Source of the DNA: Trebonia sp.
GTDB taxonomy: Bacteria; Actinomycetota; Actinomycetes; Streptosporangiales; Streptosporangiaceae
Reading direction: 5' to 3'
NCBI GenBank assembly: GCA_030038035.1
Contig: JASHPP010000515.1
Span: 1 to 19,973, forward strand
DNA: 19,973 nt
This document shows, piece by piece, positions 1-6,613 of the stretch. The position numbers and the translations under genes were made by a program. The notes beneath the pieces were generated by a model, which ran no database searches, was not told where the DNA came from, and saw only the letters and a program-made list of their open reading frames with translations. Every line of letters starts with the position of its first letter. The first letter of the stretch is position 1.

Positions 1-70
1 TGGCCCGCCGGTGCAGACCACGTGGCCGGCGAGTACCGCCCGCAGGTACGGCGGGCGCTCGGGACCGGCG

Positions 71-499
71 TCAGAGGCCGAACTGGCCGACGACGCGGCG
101 AGCTTGCGCGAATAGCATCCCGACGTTGACCGCCCGGCGGCAGACGGCGACCGCGACGATATCCTGGCGGGCGTTCAGCCGGATGAACAGGTGGGTGAGG
201 TTGTCGCTGTTGACCAGGATCTCCTGGAAGTAGTGCTCGTTGCTGACAACCCCGCGCCGCTCCTTGAACACATCCTCGATCATGATCACGGTACGGCCCT
301 GGAACAGGTCGAGGGTCGCGCCGGCCAGCAGGTCGAGAACCTCGGCCGGGTGGGTTTCCACGGTCTCGTAAGCGAGCAGCATCCCTGTGTCCATGTCCAC
401 GACACCCGCGGCCACGCAGTCGGGGGCATCGGCGCGCAGTGTCTTGACCAGGCTCACGACCTGGTCGGAGAAACCCTGGGCGTTAGTCTTAACCGCCAT
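71..499 (-). CDS. Roadblock/LC7-like small regulatory protein
   Basis: 142 aa. The ATG at 499 is chosen because AAGGAG lies at 510-515, 10 nt upstream. The frame stays open to 667, but the extra N-terminus is low-complexity intergenic sequence. The protein starts with a helix (about residues 8-23). A beta-strand pair follows around CVAAGVVDMDTGMLLAYE (29-46), then a helix (50-66) and further strands (HLFIRLN, DIVAVAVC, 93-110). It ends in a helix. This order fits the roadblock/LC7 fold, whose members usually sense or switch small GTPases. The order around DMDTGMLL resembles IDATSGMVL in the protein at 1580, so the two may be distant paralogs. No GTPase gene is adjacent in the window. Positions 1-70, downstream on the same strand, could be the edge of another gene, but no start is visible there. 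The CDS is fairly secure; the family is inferred from fold pattern. Confidence 0.72.
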   Translation of the reverse strand: MAVKTNAQGFSDQVVSLVKTLRADAPDCVAAGVVDMDTGMLLAYETVETHPAEVLDLLAGATLDLFQGRTVIMIEDVFKERRGVVSNEHYFQEILVNSDNLTHLFIRLNARQDIVAVAVCRRAVNVGMLFAQARRVVGQFGL

Positions 500-640
500 T
501 GTCCTTACTCTCCTTTGGGTCTTGCATTTGCGACTCATATCAGCCCGTGGGCAAAGTTTCCGGCTTATCGAGGACTCGCTGCGCAATCCGCCTGGTGACG
601 ATCCCGGCATCGAATGATCGCCATTCGTCGATACGCGGCG

Positions 641-889
641 CGGCCCGCCGGCCTGGTTACCGGTCATCTCCGTCCTACTCGCTCAGCGGCCCGGAGACAG
701 GTTGTCATGACGCGCGCAAGCGCGACGCCATACACAATGGATTGTCACGAACTGTCCCATTCTGTAGAGCCATTGTCCGTAGCATTTGCCATCGTGCGTC
801 CAGCAAGGTGAGCCACACTCATTCCACGGGCAGTCACCGGCAGGAGAACGGCACGTGTGCTGCGCGCGACAAGGAGAGCCAACCGCATG
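641..889. repeat. Duplicated divergent control region, copy A
   Basis: About 249 bp that aligns along its whole length with 7788-8039. Shared blocks in order are GGTTAC.CGTCATCTCCG, GGACAG.TTGTCATG (approximate), AACTGTCCC, TCTGTAGAGC, ATTGT.CGTAGCATTT, CACACTCATTCC, TCACCGGCAG and GCGACAAGGAG. At its left end, read leftward, it begins with the first nine codons of an XRE regulator gene (MTGNQAGGP here, MTGNRTGGP in copy B). After these the frame is unrelated. At its right end homology stops at the ATPase start codon. The 387-bp gap between the genes at 499 and 887 is otherwise empty (500-640 shows only the leader of the leftward gene). Confidence 0.82.
749..787 (+). promoter_or_regulatory. 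Conserved 39-bp promoter/operator block, copy A
   Basis: This is the best-preserved stretch of the duplicated control region: 34 of 39 positions agree with 7902-7940 by hand alignment. It holds AACTGTCCC, then TCTGTAGAGC, then ATTGTNCGTAGCATTT. Such retention inside otherwise drifting intergenic DNA suggests a protein-binding site or promoter. I could not assign clear -35/-10 hexamers in either direction. The conserved CACACTCATTCC about 25 bp downstream may be a second element. Confidence 0.45.
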
Positions 890-1369
890 ACCGGCACCCG
901 CGCTCACGCCGCGCCCCCTCGTTCCCGGACGGCAGGGGATGCCGGAGGGGGACCACCCTGGCTTGATCTTTCCCCCGTGGCGGCATCGGCGGGCCTGGCG
1001 AGGGCATGGGCGCGTGCCGTACTGGCCGCGTGGGATCTCGGCCACCTTGCCGGGGACGCGGAGCTTGCCGTCTCCGAACTGGTCACGAACGCGGTCCAGG
1101 CGAGTTCATCGGCCGACAGCCCGGACCCGGTGCGGCTGTGCCTGACGAGCATCGGGACACAGCTCCTCGTTCAAGTGCGTGACGGGTGCCCCGCCTTCCC
1201 CGTGCACACGCATTCCGGCGTCACCGACGAGGCCGGGCGCGGTCTGCTGATCATCGATCATGTCGCTATCCAGGCCGGCTGCTACCGGACGCCGCGAATG
1301 CCGGGAAAAGTGGTCTGGTGTCTCATAGCCGGTGATCCGGTGCCTGGTAACCGGATTGGCGACCAGTAG
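887..1369 (+). CDS. RsbW-like ATP-binding protein (HATPase_c_2 family)
   Basis: 160 aa. The ATG at 887 has AAGGAG at 871-876, and homology with copy B of the control region also ends here. A GTG at 857 in the same frame would add 10 residues but has a poor ribosome site. The GHKL ATPase signatures are visible: an N-box in ELAVSELVTNAVQAS (59-73), a G1-type VRDGCPAFP (97-105) and a G2-type DEAGRGLLIID (114-124). In this family the protein is a cytosolic anti-sigma factor or serine kinase; many actinomycete members sit beside XRE/DUF397 genes and their partner is unknown. Here that partner pair is missing next door but present at 6708-7814 beside a copy of the same control region. The protein may instead act with the roadblock genes downstream (211-bp gap). 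Family call is firm, partner is not. Confidence 0.88.
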   Translation: MTGTRAHAAPPRSRTAGDAGGGPPWLDLSPVAASAGLARAWARAVLAAWDLGHLAGDAELAVSELVTNAVQASSSADSPDPVRLCLTSIGTQLLVQVRDGCPAFPVHTHSGVTDEAGRGLLIIDHVAIQAGCYRTPRMPGKVVWCLIAGDPVPGNRIGDQ

Positions 1370-1579
1370 CATCCGGACAGCAACGCGCGGATCGCCTGTT
1401 ACGGATCCGCCGGCGGCATGACGGTAAAGCGCTAGGATTAATCAGGATCGCGATAGCCCTAATAGGACATAGGAGGATATCAATCCACTAATAGCCCCCA
1501 CGTTGCTATCGGACTCAAACAGAACTGTACAGCCCGCGCAATTGCATCGGGATTTCAGTGTCTGCCGAAAGGATCTGCC
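1370..1579 (+). promoter_or_regulatory. AT-richer leader region before the roadblock trio
   Basis: 210 bp without a gene, clearly richer in A/T than its flanks. It holds a perfect 7-bp inverted repeat (CGATAGC 1451-1457, GCTATCG 1505-1511). A direct repeat CTAATAG occurs at 1459-1465 and 1488-1494, and AGGAGG at about 1471 is not followed by a usable start codon. TTGCTA (1504-1509) followed after 17 bp by TGTACA is a weak promoter candidate. The repeats suggest a control region, but which element is the promoter is not decided. Confidence 0.35.
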
Positions 1580-1999
1580 GTGGCCGCGTCTCCCGTGGAA
1601 GTGATGCTTGCCCCGCTGAAGCGGATCGGCGGCTTTGTGCTCGCGTGCCTTATCGATGCCACGAGCGGCATGGTCCTCGGCGCTGTATGCAATGATGACA
1701 CCGCAAGCGTGCCGGTGGCGGCGGCAGGTGCCGCCGACGCCGTCAATGTGCTTTCCCAGATGACGGCCAGGCTGGCGCTGCAAGGCGACCTTGAGGACGT
1801 GATCGTAACCCTGAGCAGTCACTACCATTTGATCCGCGTGCTTCCTCCCGAGCCTGCCGGGCAATTGATCGTGCTCGTGACGCTTGAGCGGCCGGCAGCC
1901 AATCTCGCGATGGCGCACCGCGAGGTTCGCGAATCACTGTCGGCCGTGGCTGGCCACTGGTTTCACGCGCCCTCGCAGGATGACGTGTCCGGCGCCTGA
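1580..1999 (+). CDS. Roadblock/LC7-like protein
   Basis: 139 aa. The GTG start at 1580 is preceded by AAAGGA at about 1568-1573. A first helix-strand unit, VMLAPLKRIGGFVLACLIDATSG in outline (residues 8-30), leads into a strand MVLGAVC. A helix (45-68) and two strands around HLIRVLPP and LIVLVTLER (85-104) follow, then a last helix (108-124). This is the roadblock/LC7 pattern and the usual domain length. It is the first gene of a rightward trio, 15 bp before the DUF4388-like gene. Proteins of this type dimerise and commonly regulate Ras-like GTPases of the MglA/CvnD type, but no such gene is seen here. The fold is recognised from pattern; the function of this copy is unknown. Confidence 0.75.
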   Translation: MAASPVEVMLAPLKRIGGFVLACLIDATSGMVLGAVCNDDTASVPVAAAGAADAVNVLSQMTARLALQGDLEDVIVTLSSHYHLIRVLPPEPAGQLIVLVTLERPAANLAMAHREVRESLSAVAGHWFHAPSQDDVSGA

Positions 2000-2014
2000 C
2001 GGGACAGTGCCGCT

Positions 2015-2761
2015 ATGCGCCTGGGCAAAGAGCCGGTCATCACCCAGCTAAGCAAGCTCGCGCTCGCGAGCCGCACCGGCGTGCTGCGCCTTCCGGGCGA
2101 CAACGGCGGGACGATCCGCCTGTACCAGGGCGCTGTCGCCGGGGCCAAATCCCGTGGAACCCCTGACGTGGCCGGCAGGCTCGCGCGCTGGCCGGCGGGC
2201 CCCGGCCGGCGCGGCGTGCCGAGCGTACTCGAGCGTGACTGGATCACCCGCGAGGCGACCGCCGATGCCGCGCTGGCACTGCTGACGCAAGCGCCGCGAT
2301 CCGGACGGTTCACCACGGGCGGCGTGCCCAACCCGGACGGCGTCGGCGTCATGACCGTCGGCGAAATGCTCGCGGAAGTGAACCGCAGGCGCGAGATCAT
2401 CCGGCAACTGGCTAGCTTGCTGACGCCCGACACGACAGTTGTGCGCAACCCGTATCTCAGCGCGCGCGGCGTGCACATATCCGCTAGCCAGTGGGCCTTG
2501 CTCGTGCGGATGAACGATCAGGCCACGCCGCGCGGGCTGGCCATGGAATGCGGCAGGAGCGTCTTCACGACAACACTTGAGGTATTCCGCCTGATGATCG
2601 TGGACCTGGTCGCCGTGGCCGACGGCCCGTCACCTGGTAAGCGCGCCGCCGGATTCGCCGGCTGCTTGCCGGACGGTATTTCTTTCATCCAGGCCGTGGC
2701 GAGTGAGCCTCGGGGTCTGAACGCGGCTATGCCGCATCCCACGACAGGGGAGCAGGGATGA
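2015..2761 (+). CDS. DUF4388-like protein with C-terminal winged helix
   Basis: 248 aa. The N-terminal part (about 5-95) contains SRTGVLRLPG and GTIRLYQGAVAGA. This is the layout of DUF4388/PATAN-type domains, where a small beta module with a typical RTGVL-RL core is found in gliding- and signalling-related proteins. The C-terminal part (about 140-200) reads as a winged helix: SASQWALLVRMNDQATPRGL, followed by a recognition-like helix RSVFTTTLEVFRLMIVDLVAV. The protein at 3219-3569 (minus) carries a matching domain (SAEWAFACHVDGRATVGEL). The ribosome site before ATG 2015 is weak. The stop overlaps the next ATG by 4 bp (ATGA at 2758), so it should be co-translated with the roadblock gene. Likely cytosolic signalling or adaptor protein; the target is unknown. 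Confidence 0.72.
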   Translation: MRLGKEPVITQLSKLALASRTGVLRLPGDNGGTIRLYQGAVAGAKSRGTPDVAGRLARWPAGPGRRGVPSVLERDWITREATADAALALLTQAPRSGRFTTGGVPNPDGVGVMTVGEMLAEVNRRREIIRQLASLLTPDTTVVRNPYLSARGVHISASQWALLVRMNDQATPRGLAMECGRSVFTTTLEVFRLMIVDLVAVADGPSPGKRAAGFAGCLPDGISFIQAVASEPRGLNAAMPHPTTGEQG

Positions 2762-3501
2762 CACAACCGGCGGGATCGCAATCGGCTGCGCGGGACTTCG
2801 TGCACGCGGAGCTTCGCACGCTGCGGGAAACGATCACGGGAATCGACGGCAGCCTGGTCGCGACAAGCGACGGACTGCTCATCGCCCACGATATTCCGGA
2901 CCAGGAACCGGCGCGGCTGGCCGCACTCGTATCGACGACTCTGAGTCTGGCCAGGCAGGCCGTCAGGGAAACCGGCCGGGGGGAATTCCGGGAGGCACTC
3001 GCCCGGGGAACGGCGGGCTACCTCATGGTGTACGCCGCGGGCGGCAATGCCGTCGTCGCGATTATCGGCGACGCCCAGCTGAACGTCGGCGTGATGCAAT
3101 ACCAGGCCCGCGAGGCGATAGAACGGATAACGGCCCGCTCGGCGGATTTCGCCCGATGGTCGGGCGCTGCCGGACCGACGGCCGGCGATGGGGAGCCCCC
3201 GCAGGGTGGCTCAGAGTCTCACTTCAGCGAGTTAAGCCCGTCCAGGATCTGCCTGAGCAGCCCCGGATCCGGCCGCGCCGGCAGTGAATCCGCCACCGAC
3301 GGCACCGCCTGCCGCACCCGGCGCGGCAACGGTGGCGCGGCACCGCCCGCCGGCTTGCCGTCAGCGAGAGCGGGAGCCGCCACCGCGATGATCGTGCACA
3401 GCCCGGCGCGGATGAGCCGGGTCACTAGCTCTATCGCGTCGTGGAGCGTGACACCGCTCGCCGCGGTCAGTTCCCCGACCGTGGCGCGTCCGTCGACATG
3501 A
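2758..3501 (+). CDS. MglB-type roadblock/LC7 protein with anomalous C-terminal extension
   Basis: 247 aa. Residues 12-128 are a clear roadblock/LC7 domain: helix AELRTLRETITGIDGSLVAT, strand DGLLIAHDI, helix LAALVSTTLSLARQAVR, then GYLMVYAAGGNAVVAIIGD and NVGVMQYQAREAIERI. This matches the actinobacterial MglB/CvnB type, which in conservons works with a kinase, a DUF742 protein and a GTPase. Such proteins normally end near residue 130-145. Here the frame continues about 100 residues more. From residue 154 it is simply the antisense of the winged-helix gene at 3219-3569, rich in Ser, Arg and Pro. The tail looks like the result of a lost stop codon. Start: ATG in an ATGA overlap with the preceding gene, with GGGGAG upstream. 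Confidence 0.85.
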   Translation: MTQPAGSQSAARDFVHAELRTLRETITGIDGSLVATSDGLLIAHDIPDQEPARLAALVSTTLSLARQAVRETGRGEFREALARGTAGYLMVYAAGGNAVVAIIGDAQLNVGVMQYQAREAIERITARSADFARWSGAAGPTAGDGEPPQGGSESHFSELSPSRICLSSPGSGRAGSESATDGTACRTRRGNGGAAPPAGLPSARAGAATAMIVHSPARMSRVTSSIASWSVTPLAAVSSPTVARPST

Positions 3502-3569
3502 CAGGCGAATGCCCACTCCGCGCTGCCGAGCACGGCCGACGGGCGATGCAGGTCGCATAGCCGCGGCAC
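3219..3569 (-). CDS. Small winged-helix protein related to the DUF4388 C-terminus
   Basis: 116 aa from a GTG at 3569. The main domain (about 15-65) reads LGSAEWAFACHVDGRATVGE, then LTAASGVTLHDAIELVTRLI and RAGLCTI. This is a winged helix of the kind found at the end of DUF4388 proteins and in the protein at 2015-2761. A Pro/Ala-rich linker and a short terminal helix (LLRQILDGLN) follow. The frame upstream of the GTG is open for about 20 further codons with plausible sequence (…LALVASEFAV), so the true start could be a rarer CTG further upstream, or the 5' end may be damaged. The gene lies tail-to-tail with, and fully overlaps, the extension of the roadblock gene. The conserved domain argues that this strand is the real coding one. 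Confidence 0.68.
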   Translation of the reverse strand: MPRLCDLHRPSAVLGSAEWAFACHVDGRATVGELTAASGVTLHDAIELVTRLIRAGLCTIIAVAAPALADGKPAGGAAPPLPRRVRQAVPSVADSLPARPDPGLLRQILDGLNSLK

Positions 3570-3572
3570 GGC

Positions 3573-3618
3573 GAATTCACTGGCGACAAGCGCCAGGTCA
3601 TGCCCGCCCGGTGAATTC
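3573..3618. repeat. Nested inverted repeats at the winged-helix 5' end
   Basis: An outer 8-bp perfect inverted repeat is formed by GAATTCAC (3573-3580) and GTGAATTC (3611-3618). Inside it, TGGCG-ACAAG-CGCCA (3581-3595) forms a 5-bp stem with a 5-nt loop. It sits just upstream of the GTG at 3569 on the minus strand, where it could act as a leader hairpin or operator. It also lies 70 bp after the plus-strand stop at 3501, but has no T-tract that would make it a typical terminator. Confidence 0.4.
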
Positions 3619-3909
3619 AGCCGGAATCACTCCCACCCGTGACGATGCAGAACAGCTAGCGATACTCATGGACAACTATAGCCCGCACTCACATACGGTC
3701 ATCGGGAGCTGCTGTTTCTCACGTCAGCGTTTCCGCGGAAACGTGGCCCGTGGTGCCGGAGTGACGGTCACGCCCCGCGTCCGCGCGGAAGAGATCCCAT
3801 CCGGCCGACGACGCGCCCCACGCGTGCCATTTGCTCCGGCGCGAGGCGGCCGGCCATTATCCGGAAGAATTTTCGCACCTTCGAGCGCCAATTCTTTGCG
3901 TCATGAAAA

Positions 3910-4083
3910 ATGTCTTCGCGATCACGATATAGCGGAGAGAACAATGGGGCCGTTGCGAATGTGGATACCGGTGATATGCGCGCCGCCGCCCGCGCGTCGA
4001 CGCCTGAGGCAAAGGCGGATCGGCAGGCGCGGGCGGCAGCGCAGCGGGCAGCGAACGCGATGGCCATGGCGCCGGCTTCATGA
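3910..4083 (+). CDS. Possible small Ala-rich ORF
   Basis: 57 codons from ATG 3910, with in-frame later starts GTG 3961 and ATG 3976. The C-terminal half is a single Ala/Arg/Gln-rich helix (AKADRQARAAAQRAANAMAM). Its TGA overlaps the ATG of the methyltransferase relic (ATGA at 4080-4083), the arrangement of a coupled gene pair. No good ribosome site is seen. It may be a remnant of a gene that preceded the decayed methyltransferase. The rest of 3630-3909 shows no gene on either strand. Confidence 0.25.
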   Translation: MSSRSRYSGENNGAVANVDTGDMRAAARASTPEAKADRQARAAAQRAANAMAMAPAS

Positions 4084-4260
4084 CCGTCACCGGGCAGACC
4101 CTGGCGGCCGTCGACCTGCGCCGCCCGGGTCTACGGCTGCCTGCCTGACGGCAAGCACAACGTCGCCGCGGACAGGGAACTGGCCGGGCACCGCCCGGTC
4201 GGAGAGGGGCGCTATGTGCCGTGCCGCGCCAGCGTCAAGCGCCAAGCGCATCGGGGGTAG
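4080..4260 (+). pseudogene. Relic of a DUF574-type SAM methyltransferase N-terminus
   Basis: From ATG 4080 the frame reads MTVTGQTLAAVDL and then closes. A +1 shift at about 4119 opens a second frame reading AARVYGCLPDGKHNVAADRE up to a TAG at 4258-4260. That stretch lines up with the signature N-terminus of the two intact methyltransferases nearby (ARVYDAFLGGKDNFAADR at 8148 and ARMYDYYLGGKDNYAVDQ at 4382). The shared pattern is R-x-Y-x-x-x-x-x-G-K-x-N-x-A-x-D. Nothing resembling the SAM-binding motif follows. It is therefore a frameshifted and truncated fragment lying 121 bp before an intact paralog. Confidence 0.6.
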
Positions 4261-4381
4261 GCCGCGGGACCGGAGCGCGGCCGGATGCAATAGACTACCC
4301 CTGACAGCAGTCTTCCACGTTTTTACCGGTATCGATTGCTTACTGTCGGCCCTTACGCTTCCAGAAGACCAGAAGGACGCG

Positions 4382-5185
4382 ATGGAATCGGGTTTCGCCC
4401 CCTCCGAGATCGATACGACCAGGGCGCATCCTGCGCGTATGTACGACTACTATCTCGGCGGGAAAGACAACTACGCCGTTGACCAGGAAGCGGCCAGGGA
4501 GGTCATCCGGGTTGCCCCGGAGGTTCGCGACATGGCGCGCGCTAACAGGGCATTCCTGCAGCGGGCGGTCCGGTTCCTCGCTGGCGAGTCGGGAATACGG
4601 CAGTTCCTGGATATCGGCACCGGCATTCCGACCGCGGGCAACGTCCACGAGGTTGCCGGAGAGGTCGCGCCCGAGGCGCGAGTCGTCTACGTCGACAACG
4701 ATCCCATCGTGAACACGCATGCCAACGCGCTGCTAAGCGGGAGCGGCGCTACCGGGATCGTGCTCGCTGACGTACGCGATCCTGCCGCGATTCTCAACCA
4801 CCCCACCACGCGGGCACTACTGGACTTCGGCGAGCCGATCGCGCTGCTGCTCCTGGCGGTCCTGCACTTCGTCACCGACGACGAAAAGCCTGCCGACATC
4901 GTCGCCGTGCTGCGGGATGCCCTGCCCCCGGGCAGCTACCTCGCGCTTTCGCACGTCACCAAGGACTTCCGCAGCCAGGCGGCAGAAGCCGCCGCGGCTG
5001 TCTACAATCAGGCCACCTCAACGGTCACGCTGCGCAGCCATCTGGTGATCAGTTCGTTCTTCGACGGCTTCAAACTGGTCGAGCCTGGCCTGGTGCAGTT
5101 GCCGCTGTGGCGTCCTGACGGCCCGCTCCCGCGCAACCTCGACAAAATCTGGTTTTACGGCGGCGTCGCCCGGCTGGCGGACTGA
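4382..5185 (+). CDS. SAM-dependent methyltransferase, DUF574 type
   Basis: 267 aa. ATG 4382 is preceded by AGAAGGA and is followed at once by family-like sequence; the frame runs back to 3509, but that part has no coding character. The N-terminal signature ARMYDYYLGGKDNYAVDQ (18-35) is followed by NRAFLQRAVRFLA. Then come the Rossmann SAM motif FLDIGTGIP (75-83), the acidic strand VVYVDNDP (101-108) and LLLLAVLHFV. These cytosolic enzymes are highly multiplied in filamentous actinomycetes and their substrates are mostly unknown. The gene ends 9 bp from the end of the convergent XRE-TPR regulator gene. CTGACA at 4301-4306 with TACC 17 bp on is a weak promoter candidate. A decayed paralog lies just upstream. 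Confidence 0.88.
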   Translation: MESGFAPSEIDTTRAHPARMYDYYLGGKDNYAVDQEAAREVIRVAPEVRDMARANRAFLQRAVRFLAGESGIRQFLDIGTGIPTAGNVHEVAGEVAPEARVVYVDNDPIVNTHANALLSGSGATGIVLADVRDPAAILNHPTTRALLDFGEPIALLLLAVLHFVTDDEKPADIVAVLRDALPPGSYLALSHVTKDFRSQAAEAAAAVYNQATSTVTLRSHLVISSFFDGFKLVEPGLVQLPLWRPDGPLPRNLDKIWFYGGVARLAD

Positions 5186-5194
5186 GGAACCGGG

Positions 5195-6613
5195 TCAGGC
5201 GGACAGCGCGCTGAGCTCGGCGGGCGCCGCGATGCTGGTGCTGCTGAATTCCGCGATCCGGTCGTCGAGGTCGCGGAGCAGCGCCGACCCGTGGTCGGGA
5301 TGCAGCGCGAGCTGGGCCCGGACGCGCCCGAGGCGCTGCGGGATGAGGTCGATGCGCTTGCCTGGCGGGAGCACGAGCACAGGCTCGAGAGCGTCGGAAA
5401 CGGCGTCAAGCGCACCGCAGCGGAGCCGGGCCTCGGCAAGGCTGACGCGAGCGAGCGCCTCCATCGCGTAGCCGTGCGTCTCGCCCGGTCCTGGCCCGGC
5501 GGCGTATAGCTCGCCAGCTCGCTCGAGCTCGGCGGGCGCCTCCCCGGCTGCAGGGATCTCGATGAGCACCGAGGCGACCAGATAGTGCCGGGTTGCCCGG
5601 GACAAGTCGTATTCGCCGCCGATGATTGTCAGGTCATCGGCGTAGGCCTGATCACTGGCCTGGCCAGCAGCGGTAATCGCCTGGCGGGCAGCGGCGACAT
5701 CGCCCATGCGGGCGGCCGCGCGGCCGTAAGTCAGGTGCAGCTGCACCCCGGTGGGCCCGGCCGCCAGGTACTCGAGCCCGTTTGACGCCAGCTCGGCCGC
5801 CTGCTGGAACTGGCCGTTCCAGTAGGCGAGGCTGGCAAGACCGAGCCGCAACTTGGCCAGCAGCGCGCGCTGGCCGATCGCCGTCGCGTAGGCCCATCCC
5901 GCGCGGTAGAGCTCCTGGGCGGCGCCCGGGTACCCGAGGTCGTCCGCCACGCCGGCCATCAGGCCGTTCACGCAGCCGAGGAGGAAGTAGATCTCTTTCG
6001 CATCCCTGGGCCAGATCCTGCGATCGAGTGCCCCGTGCATGCGGCTGCGGACCCGGCGCATCTCCCGGAAAAGGGGCAACGGCTCGCAGCTCATGTAGTC
6101 GCGCGAAAGCCGTGTCACGTCAGCGCGGAGCTGCTCCACGGTGGCATCGCCAATGCCGCGCTGTTCGGCCTGCTCGGCTCGCTCGCTCCCCTCGTGCGCC
6201 GCCATCAGCACCTCAAGCCCTGCAGCCGTGCGATCGCCGGTCTCCGGCTCGCGACCCGGGCGGACGGACATGCCAGCCGGGCCAGGCGTATGAGCGTCGA
6301 CGGTGGCGTGCGACAGTGGCGCAGGCACCTGGATACCAGGTCTTCCGCCCGCTTCCGCCTGCCCGTCGGCCTGGCGGGGAAACCGTGCAGGCGGGATGCC
6401 GAACACCGCGCAGTAGCTAAGCATGTGGCGCTCTGAAACGCCGTATCCCCCGCGCTCCCAGCGGTAGACGTTGTGGCACATGCCGCTAAGGCCAGGCATG
6501 TGCTTGTCGCCTCTGGCCTGGCCTGCCGCGATGAGCCGCTTAGCCATCTCGATGCGGTCCCAGCCGCGGGTTTCGCGTTCCTGCCGCAGCCAGGCGCCCA
6601 GTGATTGGGACAA
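5195..6613 (-). CDS. XRE-family regulator with TPR-like C-terminal domain
   Basis: 472 aa from a TTG at 6613, with GGGAG about 9 nt upstream. The next in-frame Met (residue 23) would remove the first helix of the DNA-binding domain, so the TTG is preferred. Residues 4-75 form a Cro/C1-type HTH: LGAWLRQERETRGWDRIEMA, a turn, then NVYRWERGG and a closing helix with FGIPPARF. A Pro/Gly-rich linker (85-130) follows. From about 155 to 455 the protein is Ala/Leu-rich paired helices (AAQELYRAGWAYA, RLGLASLAYWNGQFQQAAELA, GRAAARMGDVAAARQAI), the pattern of TPR repeats. Such HTH-TPR regulators bind DNA and sense a ligand or partner through the repeats. It follows the DUF397 gene by 94 bp on the same strand and converges on a methyltransferase gene. 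Confidence 0.86.
   Translation of the reverse strand: MSQSLGAWLRQERETRGWDRIEMAKRLIAAGQARGDKHMPGLSGMCHNVYRWERGGYGVSERHMLSYCAVFGIPPARFPRQADGQAEAGGRPGIQVPAPLSHATVDAHTPGPAGMSVRPGREPETGDRTAAGLEVLMAAHEGSERAEQAEQRGIGDATVEQLRADVTRLSRDYMSCEPLPLFREMRRVRSRMHGALDRRIWPRDAKEIYFLLGCVNGLMAGVADDLGYPGAAQELYRAGWAYATAIGQRALLAKLRLGLASLAYWNGQFQQAAELASNGLEYLAAGPTGVQLHLTYGRAAARMGDVAAARQAITAAGQASDQAYADDLTIIGGEYDLSRATRHYLVASVLIEIPAAGEAPAELERAGELYAAGPGPGETHGYAMEALARVSLAEARLRCGALDAVSDALEPVLVLPPGKRIDLIPQRLGRVRAQLALHPDHGSALLRDLDDRIAEFSSTSIAAPAELSALSA

Noticed and set aside
500..667. Longer start for the leftward roadblock-like gene
   Set aside because: The added residues come partly from the XRE gene remnant at 641-667 and intergenic DNA; the ATG at 499 has a proper ribosome site.
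683..1045. Minus-strand frame across the ATPase upstream region
   Set aside because: It has a similar counterpart in copy B, but only because the DNA itself is duplicated; it overlaps the ATPase gene and has no domain.
3509..4381. N-terminal extension of the 4382 methyltransferase
   Set aside because: Arg-rich sequence without family similarity; a good ribosome site and family-like N-terminus are present at ATG 4382.
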